A stretch of 64,000 bases of DNA, from NCBI GenBank assembly GCA_900770395.1, contig CAAGKM010000043.1, positions 248,001-312,000 of the forward strand. The letters are read 5' to 3'. The notes under the pieces are model-generated. The model did no database searches. It saw only the letters and a program-made list of their open reading frames with translations, and was not told the origin of the DNA. The stretch is from an uncultured Prevotella sp. (GTDB lineage Bacteria; Bacteroidota; Bacteroidia; Bacteroidales; Bacteroidaceae). Every line of letters begins with the position of its first letter. Positions within the stretch are counted from its first letter, which is position 1. Positions 38,887-46,630 of the stretch are shown here, in pieces. The position numbers and the translations under genes are program-made.

Positions 38887-39372
38887 TTATAATCTCCATT
38901 CTCTACCTTGTATCTCCAAATCGTAAAAGTATTCATTGTCTTCTTCATAAAAATCAACTATCAACTTATTTATTAAACTTCTATCATAAAAGACTATGAG
39001 ACCGCTGGGTTCGTCCCTGTATTGAAAATTAACATTAAAGGAATCAATCCTATTCAAAACTACCAAACCACACAAATCAGAATTTTTAATTGACATGTAT
39101 ACTATATCATTGTTCCTTGATTGGATACCTGATATAATTCTTTTCAATTTGCTTTTTTCTACAAACGGAATATGTTTATCTGTCCAAATCAGATTGTTAT
39201 CTTGGAGAGTTATTTGATTCTTTATAATTTTCTCAGATATAACATCAGTCTCTTCTAAGCCTATGATATTATAACTGCCATCAACGATAAGTTTGGACAA
39301 TATATCCTTATATGTTTCCAAATACCGTTTGCCAGCATTTTTCCTTAACAAAAACTGCAATCTATTTTCCAT
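38887..39372 (-). CDS. Probable immunity protein of an Rhs toxin (161 aa)
   Basis: Soluble, lysine/isoleucine-rich, no signal peptide. It begins MENRLQFLLRKNAGKRYLET and contains KSKLKRIISGIQSRNNDIVY and SLINKLIVDFYEEDNEYFYD. It overlaps the end of the toxin fragment (39362-39596) by 11 bp and is followed by an Rhs-core fragment, the classic toxin-immunity-core order of tandem Rhs modules. Family not recognised. Confidence 0.6.
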   Translation of the reverse strand: MENRLQFLLRKNAGKRYLETYKDILSKLIVDGSYNIIGLEETDVISEKIIKNQITLQDNNLIWTDKHIPFVEKSKLKRIISGIQSRNNDIVYMSIKNSDLCGLVVLNRIDSFNVNFQYRDEPSGLIVFYDRSLINKLIVDFYEEDNEYFYDLEIQGREWRL

Positions 39373-39595
39373 TATAATTTACTTTAGACTTTGAATTTTC
39401 TAATTTCGGCCGGTTGTAGTTATTATACTGCACTTTTCCATCTCGTACTTTAACTTCACCTGCTTCCCAATGCGGTTGTCCCTCATGGCTTCTGTCTTTA
39501 GTTTGTTGCTGAACAGACTTAAGTTGTTTTCCACCACCATTTTTGGGCACTTCATATGTATATTCTCTTCCAGAGGCATTCCCGTGCGGTATTCG
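39362..39595 (-). pseudogene. C-terminal fragment of an Rhs/polymorphic toxin tip
   Basis: Open on the minus strand from 39595: GNASGREYTYEVPKNGGGKQ, LKSVQQQTKDRSHEGQPHWE, AGEVKVRDGKVQYNNYNRPK, ending KSKVNYNGK and TAA at 39362. QPHWEAG-type tails are common in Bacteroidetes contact-dependent toxins. The N-terminal part is missing: at about 39588 the sequence changes abruptly to the duplicated trmO start. No start codon fits, so it is a recombination scar. Confidence 0.65.
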
Positions 39596-39830
39596 TTACA
39601 AAAGTGTATCTCGCCGACAAGACTGCCGGCAATCCCGCTTTGGCGCGGTATTCCGAACTTGCCTGTGAGCGGTGAGTGAAAATATGCTATCGGTTGTATG
39701 TCCATTTGCTCTGTGATTTACTATATAAAAAGCCACCCCGTTATGTGGGGATGGCTGCAAAATTAGTCATTTTTTATCATTCCGCCAAGTTTTTCAGCAA
39801 GAAACTATATAAGGCAAATCATAACTCAAA
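39588..39830. repeat. Direct repeat copy 2 (duplicated trmO 5' end)
   Basis: Duplicate of 37291-37538. It carries the trmO leader with its promoter and hairpin plus about 40 codons of trmO (MDIQPIAYFHSPLTGK start at 39703-39705), then switches to toxin-fragment sequence. The truncated trmO is not functional. Confidence 0.9.
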
Positions 39831-39961
39831 GATTGAATCGTTCCATTACCTGTGAGTATTGAAGCCTAACTTTATTATCAGCTTCAACGTTTCCCGAGAG
39901 GTGTTGCGGTCATTATCTTGCCACAAGCCTTACTTCCTGTTTGCTTATACCAAAAACAAAA

Positions 39962-40003
39962 ACTCTCCGTGTCTGAGCTTGTATTACATGCGAAACGGAG
40001 AGC
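39962..40003 (-). terminator. Terminator after the 390-aa secreted protein gene
   Basis: CTCTCCGT and ACGGAGAG form an 8-bp stem. On the minus strand a run TTTTTGTTTTT follows. It lies about 105 bp past the stop at 40107. Confidence 0.7.
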
Positions 40004-40106
40004 TTAAGTATAACACTTAAATATTATTCTTTTATTTATTATCCCTATTTTATTCGCATCGAGTAAATTTACTAAATTATTTTGTATTATTGAGCTGCCA
40101 TGCAAC

Positions 40107-41279
40107 TTATATATCACCTACAATTATCGGTGACTCTGAAAAACCTGGAATTGTTTTACCGTATTGTCTATCTATATCATCTCCAGTGGCAAACAATGTA
40201 GTTTCAAATCTGCTTTTCATAAGCCAATTAGCAAAACGTCCTATACCTATTATATATTTAACATATAAATTAGCGTTTATAGATGAATAAGACCTAAAAT
40301 CTGGATATGTGGAATATGTTATGAAATATTTATATTTACGTGGTGAATTATCTGTATTGTATTCAACACATTTTCCTTTTTCTACATCCTGAAACGGAAT
40401 TTGATAATATTCTGCCTCTGATATTTTTTCCCATTTATTCCACTTGTATTTCTTATATTTATGTTCTGATATATAGGCTGAAGAATGTGGGGGAATTGCT
40501 AATATACGCTGTTGGGTATAGGTTGTTGAAACAGAAGATGACGTGCCGCTTCCAACGGATACGCCACCTGCGATATCACCAACAACACCGCCAACTCCCA
40601 ATGCACCGGTAATAGCACCAAGCCCGACACTTGCACCGGAGCCGGAACCTTTTGAAACACTGATTTGTTTGTTATCATAAAATGATGTCGCAGCATTGTC
40701 TATAATCCTAAAACTATTACCTTTATCTATATATATGATATTATTTGTTTTATTTGTTATTTCTATATAATAGCGGAGAACAATAACCTCATGTGATGAA
40801 CTTACAATCTTCTTTACAAAATTCATCTCTATATCTTCATTAGAAAGTATAGATGAATCTTCTATTGCTAATACTGGCAATTGGCGATGAGCCTTTCCTT
40901 TTTCTTCCAAGGTAAACTCAACATCAGGATTATACTTCCTTATCAACTCAGCATTATTGGCAGCCGGTTGTTTTTCAACATATCCAGTGACACCATCTGT
41001 TGAAGACTTATCTGCAACAGATGGCTTATTACCGTTATCTTTGGCTGAGAACACATCTTTATCACCATTCTGATACTTAATCATAAAGATTTTATCCGTT
41101 CCGAGCGAATATGTGGGACCGTTCTTGTTTGACCATTTTTTGTAACTCACTTTGTCCTCGTCAACACTAAGAACTTTAACCTGTATCTCATCACCATTGT
41201 TTTTCACAATCAGGTCTTGGGCACAGCAAACGGCTGTTGACATAAGCCCAAATGTTAGGATAAAAATCTTTTTCATCAT
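40107..41279 (-). CDS. Hypothetical secreted protein, 390 aa
   Basis: Signal peptide MMKKIFILTFGLMSTAVCCAQ. The first domain (DLIVKNNGDEIQVKVLSVDE, KVSYKKWSNKNGPTYSLGTD, IFMIKYQNGDKDVF) is the pattern of a short Bacteroidetes repeat often found in secreted or membrane-facing proteins. A linker follows, then a glycine-rich stretch (GLGAITGALGVGGVVGDIAG) that could insert in or pass a membrane, and a C-terminal beta domain. Function unknown. It lies 71 bp downstream of the lipoprotein gene and probably shares its transcript. Confidence 0.7.
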   Translation of the reverse strand: MMKKIFILTFGLMSTAVCCAQDLIVKNNGDEIQVKVLSVDEDKVSYKKWSNKNGPTYSLGTDKIFMIKYQNGDKDVFSAKDNGNKPSVADKSSTDGVTGYVEKQPAANNAELIRKYNPDVEFTLEEKGKAHRQLPVLAIEDSSILSNEDIEMNFVKKIVSSSHEVIVLRYYIEITNKTNNIIYIDKGNSFRIIDNAATSFYDNKQISVSKGSGSGASVGLGAITGALGVGGVVGDIAGGVSVGSGTSSSVSTTYTQQRILAIPPHSSAYISEHKYKKYKWNKWEKISEAEYYQIPFQDVEKGKCVEYNTDNSPRKYKYFITYSTYPDFRSYSSINANLYVKYIIGIGRFANWLMKSRFETTLFATGDDIDRQYGKTIPGFSESPIIVGDI

Positions 41280-41350
41280 AATATCATTGTTTATTTATCA
41301 CCACTTTAACGGGACAGTAGTGATATACTATAATCATTACTATTATATTT

Positions 41351-41857
41351 CTATTCAACAACCTCAAACAGTATCCTTCCTGTACTTTTGCTTGCAACAT
41401 CACCGTCACGGAAAGTACTTTCACCAGTTATCTGGTCACCAGTCTTTATTGTCTGAGGTACAGTCCACTTAAACGAAGGCTCTGCTTTTGTGACCTTTCG
41501 TGTTGTACCATCAGGTAATGTGAATGTTGTCTCATTTTGGTTAGTAGTGGGCTTGAATGTCACTTCTATTTCATTTCCAGCCAATACAGGCAGAACATTT
41601 TTCTTTGACGTTCCAGAATATGAGTTTTTATTACCGTCTATATCTAAGTTTATTGTCCAATTAAACATAATCTTTTCATCTGTACTATTCACTTTTGTTT
41701 TATTTTCATCACTGAGGTTGGTTGCGGAGAAAGATAATAAATTATTTGTTATTGTTATTGCAGGTTCAGGATTGTCATCACCATCTTCGCAACCACAAAT
41801 TCCAAACATCAATACAATTAAGGCAACAGCATTCATCGTTTTCATTAATCTTTTCAT
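41351..41857 (-). CDS. Hypothetical lipoprotein, 168 aa
   Basis: Start at ATG 41855-41857 (MKRLMKTMNAVALIVLMFGI then CGC, lipid-modified Cys23 likely). The mature part has beta-sandwich features: FNWTINLDIDGNKNSYSGTS, NEIEVTFKPTTNQNETTFTL, ITGESTFRDGDVASKSTGRI. Probably a surface or periplasmic lipoprotein of Ig-like fold. Function unknown. The nearest upstream promoter box is about 550 bp away (42410-42417). Confidence 0.68.
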   Translation of the reverse strand: MKRLMKTMNAVALIVLMFGICGCEDGDDNPEPAITITNNLLSFSATNLSDENKTKVNSTDEKIMFNWTINLDIDGNKNSYSGTSKKNVLPVLAGNEIEVTFKPTTNQNETTFTLPDGTTRKVTKAEPSFKWTVPQTIKTGDQITGESTFRDGDVASKSTGRILFEVVE

Positions 41858-42516
41858 AATATAATACCCTAAATCCGTGTCGGGCACAACTTCTAATAGT
41901 TTAATATTGAAGATTTAATTATTATATACAGAGCTAAGTTGAAGGACACAAAAAAGCGTGAACCGTCCGTTGTCCGATCCACACTCTGAGGCCGTGAGAA
42001 TTGCCCTATACTGCTGAACGAACAACAGTATAGCCCACGCCGATATGAATATAAACGTTTCCTGTGAAAACCATAAGTGACAGCCGTGTGCATATAAAAC
42101 AGCACAGACTGATGCGATGGATTCATGGAGGAGTTGAATATAATCACCCCGCAGACATCTACCGTTGCAAAGTTCGAGGCAGTAACATCTTTTGAAATTT
42201 CTCACGTTTCAGAGTGTCAGCTGAACCATGCGTCGCGTAAACGCCTTCAATATGTCTGGACTATGTCGCCCACCCAACCGCTTCGTGCAATTTTACCAAT
42301 CAATGGCTTCACCACACTATGCGCTCGGCGCAGGCTGCCTTAGATTTATACCATGAAAGAACACGTCTTACAGCGGTAGCTATTCTTCAAGGCAATTATA
42401 GTCCGACTGCAAAGGTACAAAGAAAAATTGATTTTGAAGAAAAAAACTTAAATTATTTTTTAATTTTGCCAATAAAATTTCAGAACCCTAAAATTTTACT
42501 TAAAAGAATAAAGGTG
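41858..42516. other. 659-bp region without a confident gene
   Basis: Several minus-strand frames of 80-100 codons exist (41893-42205) but they overlap one another and their composition (many Cys, Ser, Arg) is not protein-like. A TACCTTTG box at about 42410-42417 points to the minus strand, so the region may be a long leader of the lipoprotein operon, a structured RNA, or eroded mobile DNA. The mixed base composition with many short inverted repeats differs from the AT-rich neighbours. Confidence 0.35.
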
Positions 42517-42537
42517 CTACACGTGCAGCACCTTTTT
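42509..42537 (-). terminator. Terminator overlapping the 3' end of the HU-like gene
   Basis: AAAGGTGCTGCACGTGTAGC pairs within itself (AGGTGCT/AGCACCT) and is followed on the minus strand by a T-rich run. The hairpin includes the last codons of the gene at 42517-43134. Confidence 0.7.
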
Positions 42538-43134
42538 TATATATACAGTATCCCTGCCACTCCCTATGCTCTTAATCACTCCCATCTCCTGCAATTCTTT
42601 CAATCGGTCGCAGGCGGTGGTACGCTTTAGCTTGTAAAGCTCCTGAAACTTGGAACGTGTGATGCTGTCATGGGTATCAAAATATTCCAGAAGCGCGGAT
42701 TGCAGCTGGTCTGCGGTCATTACGGCAGGATTTGCATTGCGCGGAACTGTGCGGAACTTGGGAGTGCCAATAGCGTCCATCAACAGCTTGCATGGCTGGA
42801 AGTTGACGCCACGTACTGCCACCTTGCGTTTCTGATATGGAGTATCGGGAGTGACATAATTGTCTGCACCTATCGACAGCTTGAATGTACCCAGCTCATC
42901 AAGGTCAATGGTCTTGCCTTCGCCGAGCAGCTCCTTCATGACGTCCACCATATCGCTCATAACGCTTATCACGGTTCCCTTGGTGTGTGAGCCATGTTTG
43001 GCTATTTTTTGACACAGCTGCATGAAATCAGCAGTTTCATTATCAATCATGCGTGGATAAAGTTTCAGCAGCTTGCCGCTTTTGTTATCGTCATTTGGTG
43101 CAGGTAATGCCTGCCATTCAATGTTTATTGCCAT
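42517..43134 (-). CDS. HU-like DNA-binding protein with C-terminal winged helix
   Basis: 205 aa. Residues about 1-125 are the HU-related domain typical of Bacteroidetes (YPRMIDNETADFMQLCQKIA, SVMSDMVDVMKELLGEGKTI, DLDELGTFKLSIG, VNFQPCKLLMDAIG). Residues about 140-200 form a small helix-turn-helix (QSALLEYFDTHDSITRSKFQ, LKRTTACDRLKELQEMGVIK, GRDTVYIKK). The fusion of HU with a winged-helix-like tail suggests a sequence-specific regulator rather than a general chromatin protein. Its leader contains two large GC-rich palindromes that may be its own binding sites. Confidence 0.82.
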   Translation of the reverse strand: MAINIEWQALPAPNDDNKSGKLLKLYPRMIDNETADFMQLCQKIAKHGSHTKGTVISVMSDMVDVMKELLGEGKTIDLDELGTFKLSIGADNYVTPDTPYQKRKVAVRGVNFQPCKLLMDAIGTPKFRTVPRNANPAVMTADQLQSALLEYFDTHDSITRSKFQELYKLKRTTACDRLKELQEMGVIKSIGSGRDTVYIKKVLHV

Positions 43135-43164
43135 ATTACAGATGTCTCAGTTTGGTTTCTTTAT

Positions 43165-43184
43165 CGTCCGGCGGCCGCCGGACG
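43165..43184. repeat. 20-bp perfect GC palindrome in the HU-like leader
   Basis: CGTCCGGCGGCCGCCGGACG, standing out from an AT-rich background. It lies between the promoter and start codon of the HU-like gene and is a shorter version of the palindrome at 43225-43256. Confidence 0.9.
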
Positions 43185-43224
43185 GTCGTTGAAGTTATGT
43201 TTAATTGCCATCGAAGTTATCTTC

Positions 43225-43256
43225 TGTCACCGTCCGGCGGCCGCCGGACGGTGACA
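43225..43256. repeat. 32-bp perfect GC palindrome near the HU-like promoter
   Basis: The same 20-bp core (43231-43250) extended by TGTCAC and GTGACA on either side. It begins 11 bp downstream of the -7 box on the minus strand, so the transcript would start almost at its edge. Suitable as an operator or a very stable RNA hairpin. Confidence 0.9.
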
Positions 43257-43267
43257 TATATCTGATG

Positions 43268-43275
43268 CAAAGGTA
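43268..43275 (-). promoter_or_regulatory. -7 box for the HU-like gene
   Basis: TACCTTTG on the minus strand, about 134 bp upstream of the start codon. The leader contains both palindromes. Confidence 0.6.
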
Positions 43276-43385
43276 CGAATAAATATTTATTTAAAAGAAA
43301 AAACTTAAAATATTTTTTCAAATTAGCCAATAAAATCTCAGAAATAATGTATGTGGCACTGACTTTTTTCGACATGAAAACATAA

Positions 43386-43470
43386 GGTCGTGCCGAAAAT
43401 GTGATGATTTCAATGAAAAGTCGTGCCGAAAATGTGATAAAATTGCTTAAAAGTCGTGCCTAAAATGTGA
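43386..43470 (+). repeat. Array E: three 33-bp-spaced direct repeats
   Basis: GTCGTGCCGAAAATGTGAT (third copy has T for G) with TCGTGCC at 43388, 43421 and 43454, exactly 33 bp apart. It lies immediately upstream of a DUF4143 ATPase remnant, as array D does for the intact gene at 13721. Confidence 0.85.
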
Positions 43471-43509
43471 TTTTCTTTTGTTATTTCGCTGATTTTCATT
43501 ATTTTTGCA

Positions 43510-43742
43510 TTCCACAATCGAAAGCCGAGATAGATTTCCTCATCACAGACGGTCTGAATGTAATCCCGCTGGAGTGTAAGGCAGGATATACGATGAATGC
43601 CAAGAGCATGAAATCTTATAGGGATAAATATTCTCCAGTCAAAGCGCTCAGAACAAGCCTTCTGCCGTATGAACGCAATGCTGGTGGCATAGTCAACATT
43701 CCTCTTTATATGCTATTCGCAATTAATGATGAAATGAAATAA
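43510..43742 (+). pseudogene. C-terminal remnant of a DUF4143 AAA ATPase
   Basis: From about 43510 the frame reads PQSKAEIDFLITDGLNVIPL, ECKAGYTMNAKSMKSYRDKY, then SLLPYERNAGGIVNIPLYML and ends at TAA 43740-43742. This is the nuclease-like tail of DUF4143 proteins (AEIDF...LECKAG). The ATPase domain is missing. The first about 14 codons of the frame are unrelated leader. The missing part was replaced by the repeat array region. Confidence 0.8.
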
Positions 43743-43889
43743 ATTCTATAAGGGGACTCTGTATCTAATGCTTTGCGTGAAATAAGCGGCAACAAACAAA
43801 TTATGAAAGAAATTTCACGCAAATAATAATTTTTGCGACATTTTGCAAAGAATTAAGGGAATTCGCTTGCAAGTATGCAATCTTTTATG

Positions 43890-43897
43890 TATCTTTG
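43890..43897 (+). promoter_or_regulatory. -7 box for asnA
   Basis: TATCTTTG, 46 bp upstream of the asnA ATG at 43944. It selects that start over the in-frame ATG at 43875, which lies before the promoter. Confidence 0.65.
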
Positions 43898-43943
43898 CAA
43901 AAATTTTGTAGCTGTAAACAACAATAACACAAATTATAAGGAG

Positions 43944-44981
43944 ATGAGCAAACTCATAAAACCAAGGGATTACAAGGCTCTGCTCGACATGAAGCAGACA
44001 GAGCAGGGCATAAAACTGATAAAGGAGTTCTTTCAGCAGAACCTGAGCACAGAGCTTAGGCTGAGAAGAGTCACAGCACCGCTGTTTGTGTTGAAGGGAT
44101 TAGGAATCAACGACGACCTGAATGGGGTGGAGCGTGCGGTGACATTCCCGATAAAGGACCTCAACGAGGCAAAGGCTGAGGTGGTGCACTCGCTTGCGAA
44201 GTGGAAACGTCTGACACTGGCGGAGTATGAGATAGAGCCAGGCTATGGCATCTACACCGACATGAACGCTATACGTGCCGACGAGGAACTGGACAATCTG
44301 CACTCGCTGTATGTTGACCAGTGGGACTGGGAGGCTGTGGTTACACGTGAGCAGCGCACGCTGGAATATCTTAAGAACATCGTGGAGAGAATATATGCCG
44401 CCATACGCCGCACGGAGTATCTCACCTGTGAGACTTATCCGCAGATTAAGCCTTTCCTGCCCGAGAAGATTCATTTCATACACAGCGAGGAACTGCTGGA
44501 GATGTATCCCGACATGACTCCGAAGGAGCGCGAGGATGCCATCTGCAAGAAATACGGCGCTGTGTTCCTGATTGGCATTGGCGGCAAGCTCGCCAACGGT
44601 GAGAAGCACGACGGGCGCGCTCCTGACTATGACGACTGGACCACTCCCACCGTTAACGGCATGAAGGGACTCAATGGTGACATACTGATATGGTATCCTG
44701 TGCTGGAGCGCTCATTCGAGCTGTCGTCGATGGGCATCCGTGTCGACAAGGAGGCGCTGCTGCGCCAGCTGGAGCTTGAGGGAAAGCAGGAGCAGAAGAG
44801 TCTCTACTTCCATCAGCGCCTGCTCAATGACAGCCTGCCGCTGTCCATTGGCGGCGGTATAGGTCAGAGCCGTCTGTGCATGGTGCTGCTGCAAAAGGCT
44901 CACATCGGTGAGATTCAGGCAAGCATATGGCCGGAGGACATGCGTAAAGAGTGCAAGGCATTGGGAATGCCGCTGATATAA
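43944..44981 (+). CDS. asnA: Aspartate-ammonia ligase
   Basis: 345 aa, standard AsnA length. It makes asparagine from aspartate, ammonia and ATP. Class II synthetase-like fold: KLIKPRDYKALLDMKQTEQG at the N-terminus, LHSLYVDQWDWEAVV, DYDDWTTPTVNGMKGLNGDI, and LPLSIGGGIGQSRLCMVLLQ near the C-terminus. AAGGAG immediately precedes the ATG. It may be co-transcribed with the membrane protein 17 bp downstream. Confidence 0.97.
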   Translation: MSKLIKPRDYKALLDMKQTEQGIKLIKEFFQQNLSTELRLRRVTAPLFVLKGLGINDDLNGVERAVTFPIKDLNEAKAEVVHSLAKWKRLTLAEYEIEPGYGIYTDMNAIRADEELDNLHSLYVDQWDWEAVVTREQRTLEYLKNIVERIYAAIRRTEYLTCETYPQIKPFLPEKIHFIHSEELLEMYPDMTPKEREDAICKKYGAVFLIGIGGKLANGEKHDGRAPDYDDWTTPTVNGMKGLNGDILIWYPVLERSFELSSMGIRVDKEALLRQLELEGKQEQKSLYFHQRLLNDSLPLSIGGGIGQSRLCMVLLQKAHIGEIQASIWPEDMRKECKALGMPLI

Positions 44982-44998
44982 AAAAATAAAAGGGAAAA

Positions 44999-46624
44999 GT
45001 GAGGAATTTCATTGTATATCTCGTTTGTGCGGCAATATTCCTTGCCGCACAAATGTTTCAGGGGTTGTCCTTTTTAGACATAGGGATGTATCTGTCAGGC
45101 TGTGAGTGGCTTGCGGATGCGCCTCTTGCCGTGTATTACCTGTGCAACTGGCTGATGACGTTCAGGGTGACCACTTTCTTTATGAACGTTTTCTCATGCG
45201 ACTCATTTTTCGCCTTGCGTGTCTTCCACCTTGTCTACGTGCTTGTCACCCAGGTGGCGGTGTTCATGTATTGCAGAAAGTACATACCTGAGAAGATAAT
45301 TATCCTTGGACTTGCCCTCGCCACATTGGCGCATTTCGGCGCATACACTGAGATAAACTACAACGATTACACTATCGCGCTCCTTACTGTTGCTGTGATG
45401 ATGTATCACGAGACGGTCAGGAGAGAGTCAAGCCTTTTCCTTATGGGCAGCGGCATGGTCATAGCCGTCTCTTTCTTCTTCCGCATAGTCAACATCTCTT
45501 TCATACTTCTCCCGTTGTGGTATGGTGCTTACGTGCTGTGTACAAAGGCGCAGAGCCTCAGACAAGTGGCTCTGCAATGCTGGTGGTTCGGCTGCGGTGT
45601 GGCTTTGGGTACTGTCATGATGTTGGGCATTATATATGCCGATGGCATGATGCCGGCTTTCTCGCTGTTGGTGAGCGACCTTGCCGTGATGGGCGGCGAT
45701 TCCTCTGACCCCCACTCACCGGTTGTCGTGATTGTTAGCTTCTTCAATCTTCACCTTGGCGAGGTGAAGTCAATATCCGTAGTCCTCCTGATATTCCTCC
45801 TTCTGTTGTGGGTGAACACCAGGGCTAAGAGTAGGAAAAAACAGGCGGCAAACATAATGTTGGGACTTATGCTGGTGTTCAACATGAGGTATATGGACCC
45901 GCCGTCGAACTACACCGTGGGGCTGTGCATCCTCGCCTTTTTGCTGGTGCTCACTGTCAGCAGGGTGTCAGATGAGATAAAAAGGCTCTATGTCCTGGCA
46001 TTCTTCATCCCGCTGCTGATGCCGCTGGGCAGCAATGCCGAGCCTGAGTTCTACGGCAAGGACTTGTGCTTCCTCACCCTGCCTTTGGCGCTCTATGTGA
46101 TAAACACCGAGGTGATGCGCCATAAGGCGTGGCGTATCTCAGCCCTGACGTGTCTCATGGCGCTGTGCGCTGGATTCCTGCTCACCAATCTCACCCGTCA
46201 CATGATGGAGGAGGCGAACCGTCTGCGATGCCTTTATGGTGTTGCCCCCCCTAAGGCGCACTGCATCCTCACCAACCGTGAGAATGCCGACCTTAACAAT
46301 AAATTGTTCCATGACCTTCGCCCTTTGATTGAGGATGGAAGCTACATGTATTGCGATTTTTCCCCCACAGTGGTGCCCCTTTTAAACTGCCGTCCATACG
46401 CAGTGTTTTCCACCGTATTCACCTCCAACACAATGAACGGCCGGTATATTGACGTGGCTCACGGCGCCACCCTCAAACTTCCGCTGATGCTTCTGAGAAA
46501 AGACAACGACGAGCCGAGGAGGCGGCATGTGGTGGACTGCCTGAAGAGAAAATCCCGTTATGGCAAGATATGGGAGGATGATGACTATGTGCTCCTGAAA
46601 CCAATAGCGTATCCTTGCCGATGA
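44999..46624 (+). CDS. Polytopic membrane protein, GT-C glycosyltransferase-like
   Basis: 541 aa from a GTG start; an A-rich GGGAAAA precedes it. About eleven membrane helices fill residues 1-400 (for example NFIVYLVCAAIFLAAQMFQG, LLIFLLLLWVNTRAKSRKKQ). The first loop after helix 1 (LSFLDIGMYLSGCEWLAD) and LAHFGAYTEINYNDYTIALL are reminiscent of GT-C type dolichol/undecaprenyl-sugar glycosyltransferases. A soluble C-terminal segment of about 140 residues follows. Family assignment is weak; it could also be another membrane protein of envelope biogenesis. Confidence 0.6.
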   Translation: MRNFIVYLVCAAIFLAAQMFQGLSFLDIGMYLSGCEWLADAPLAVYYLCNWLMTFRVTTFFMNVFSCDSFFALRVFHLVYVLVTQVAVFMYCRKYIPEKIIILGLALATLAHFGAYTEINYNDYTIALLTVAVMMYHETVRRESSLFLMGSGMVIAVSFFFRIVNISFILLPLWYGAYVLCTKAQSLRQVALQCWWFGCGVALGTVMMLGIIYADGMMPAFSLLVSDLAVMGGDSSDPHSPVVVIVSFFNLHLGEVKSISVVLLIFLLLLWVNTRAKSRKKQAANIMLGLMLVFNMRYMDPPSNYTVGLCILAFLLVLTVSRVSDEIKRLYVLAFFIPLLMPLGSNAEPEFYGKDLCFLTLPLALYVINTEVMRHKAWRISALTCLMALCAGFLLTNLTRHMMEEANRLRCLYGVAPPKAHCILTNRENADLNNKLFHDLRPLIEDGSYMYCDFSPTVVPLLNCRPYAVFSTVFTSNTMNGRYIDVAHGATLKLPLMLLRKDNDEPRRRHVVDCLKRKSRYGKIWEDDDYVLLKPIAYPCR

Positions 46625-46630
46625 CAAGTG

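Noticed and set aside
41893..42205. Overlapping 84- and 96-codon minus-strand frames
   Set aside because: Two competing frames, high Cys/Ser content, no family recognised and no good start context.
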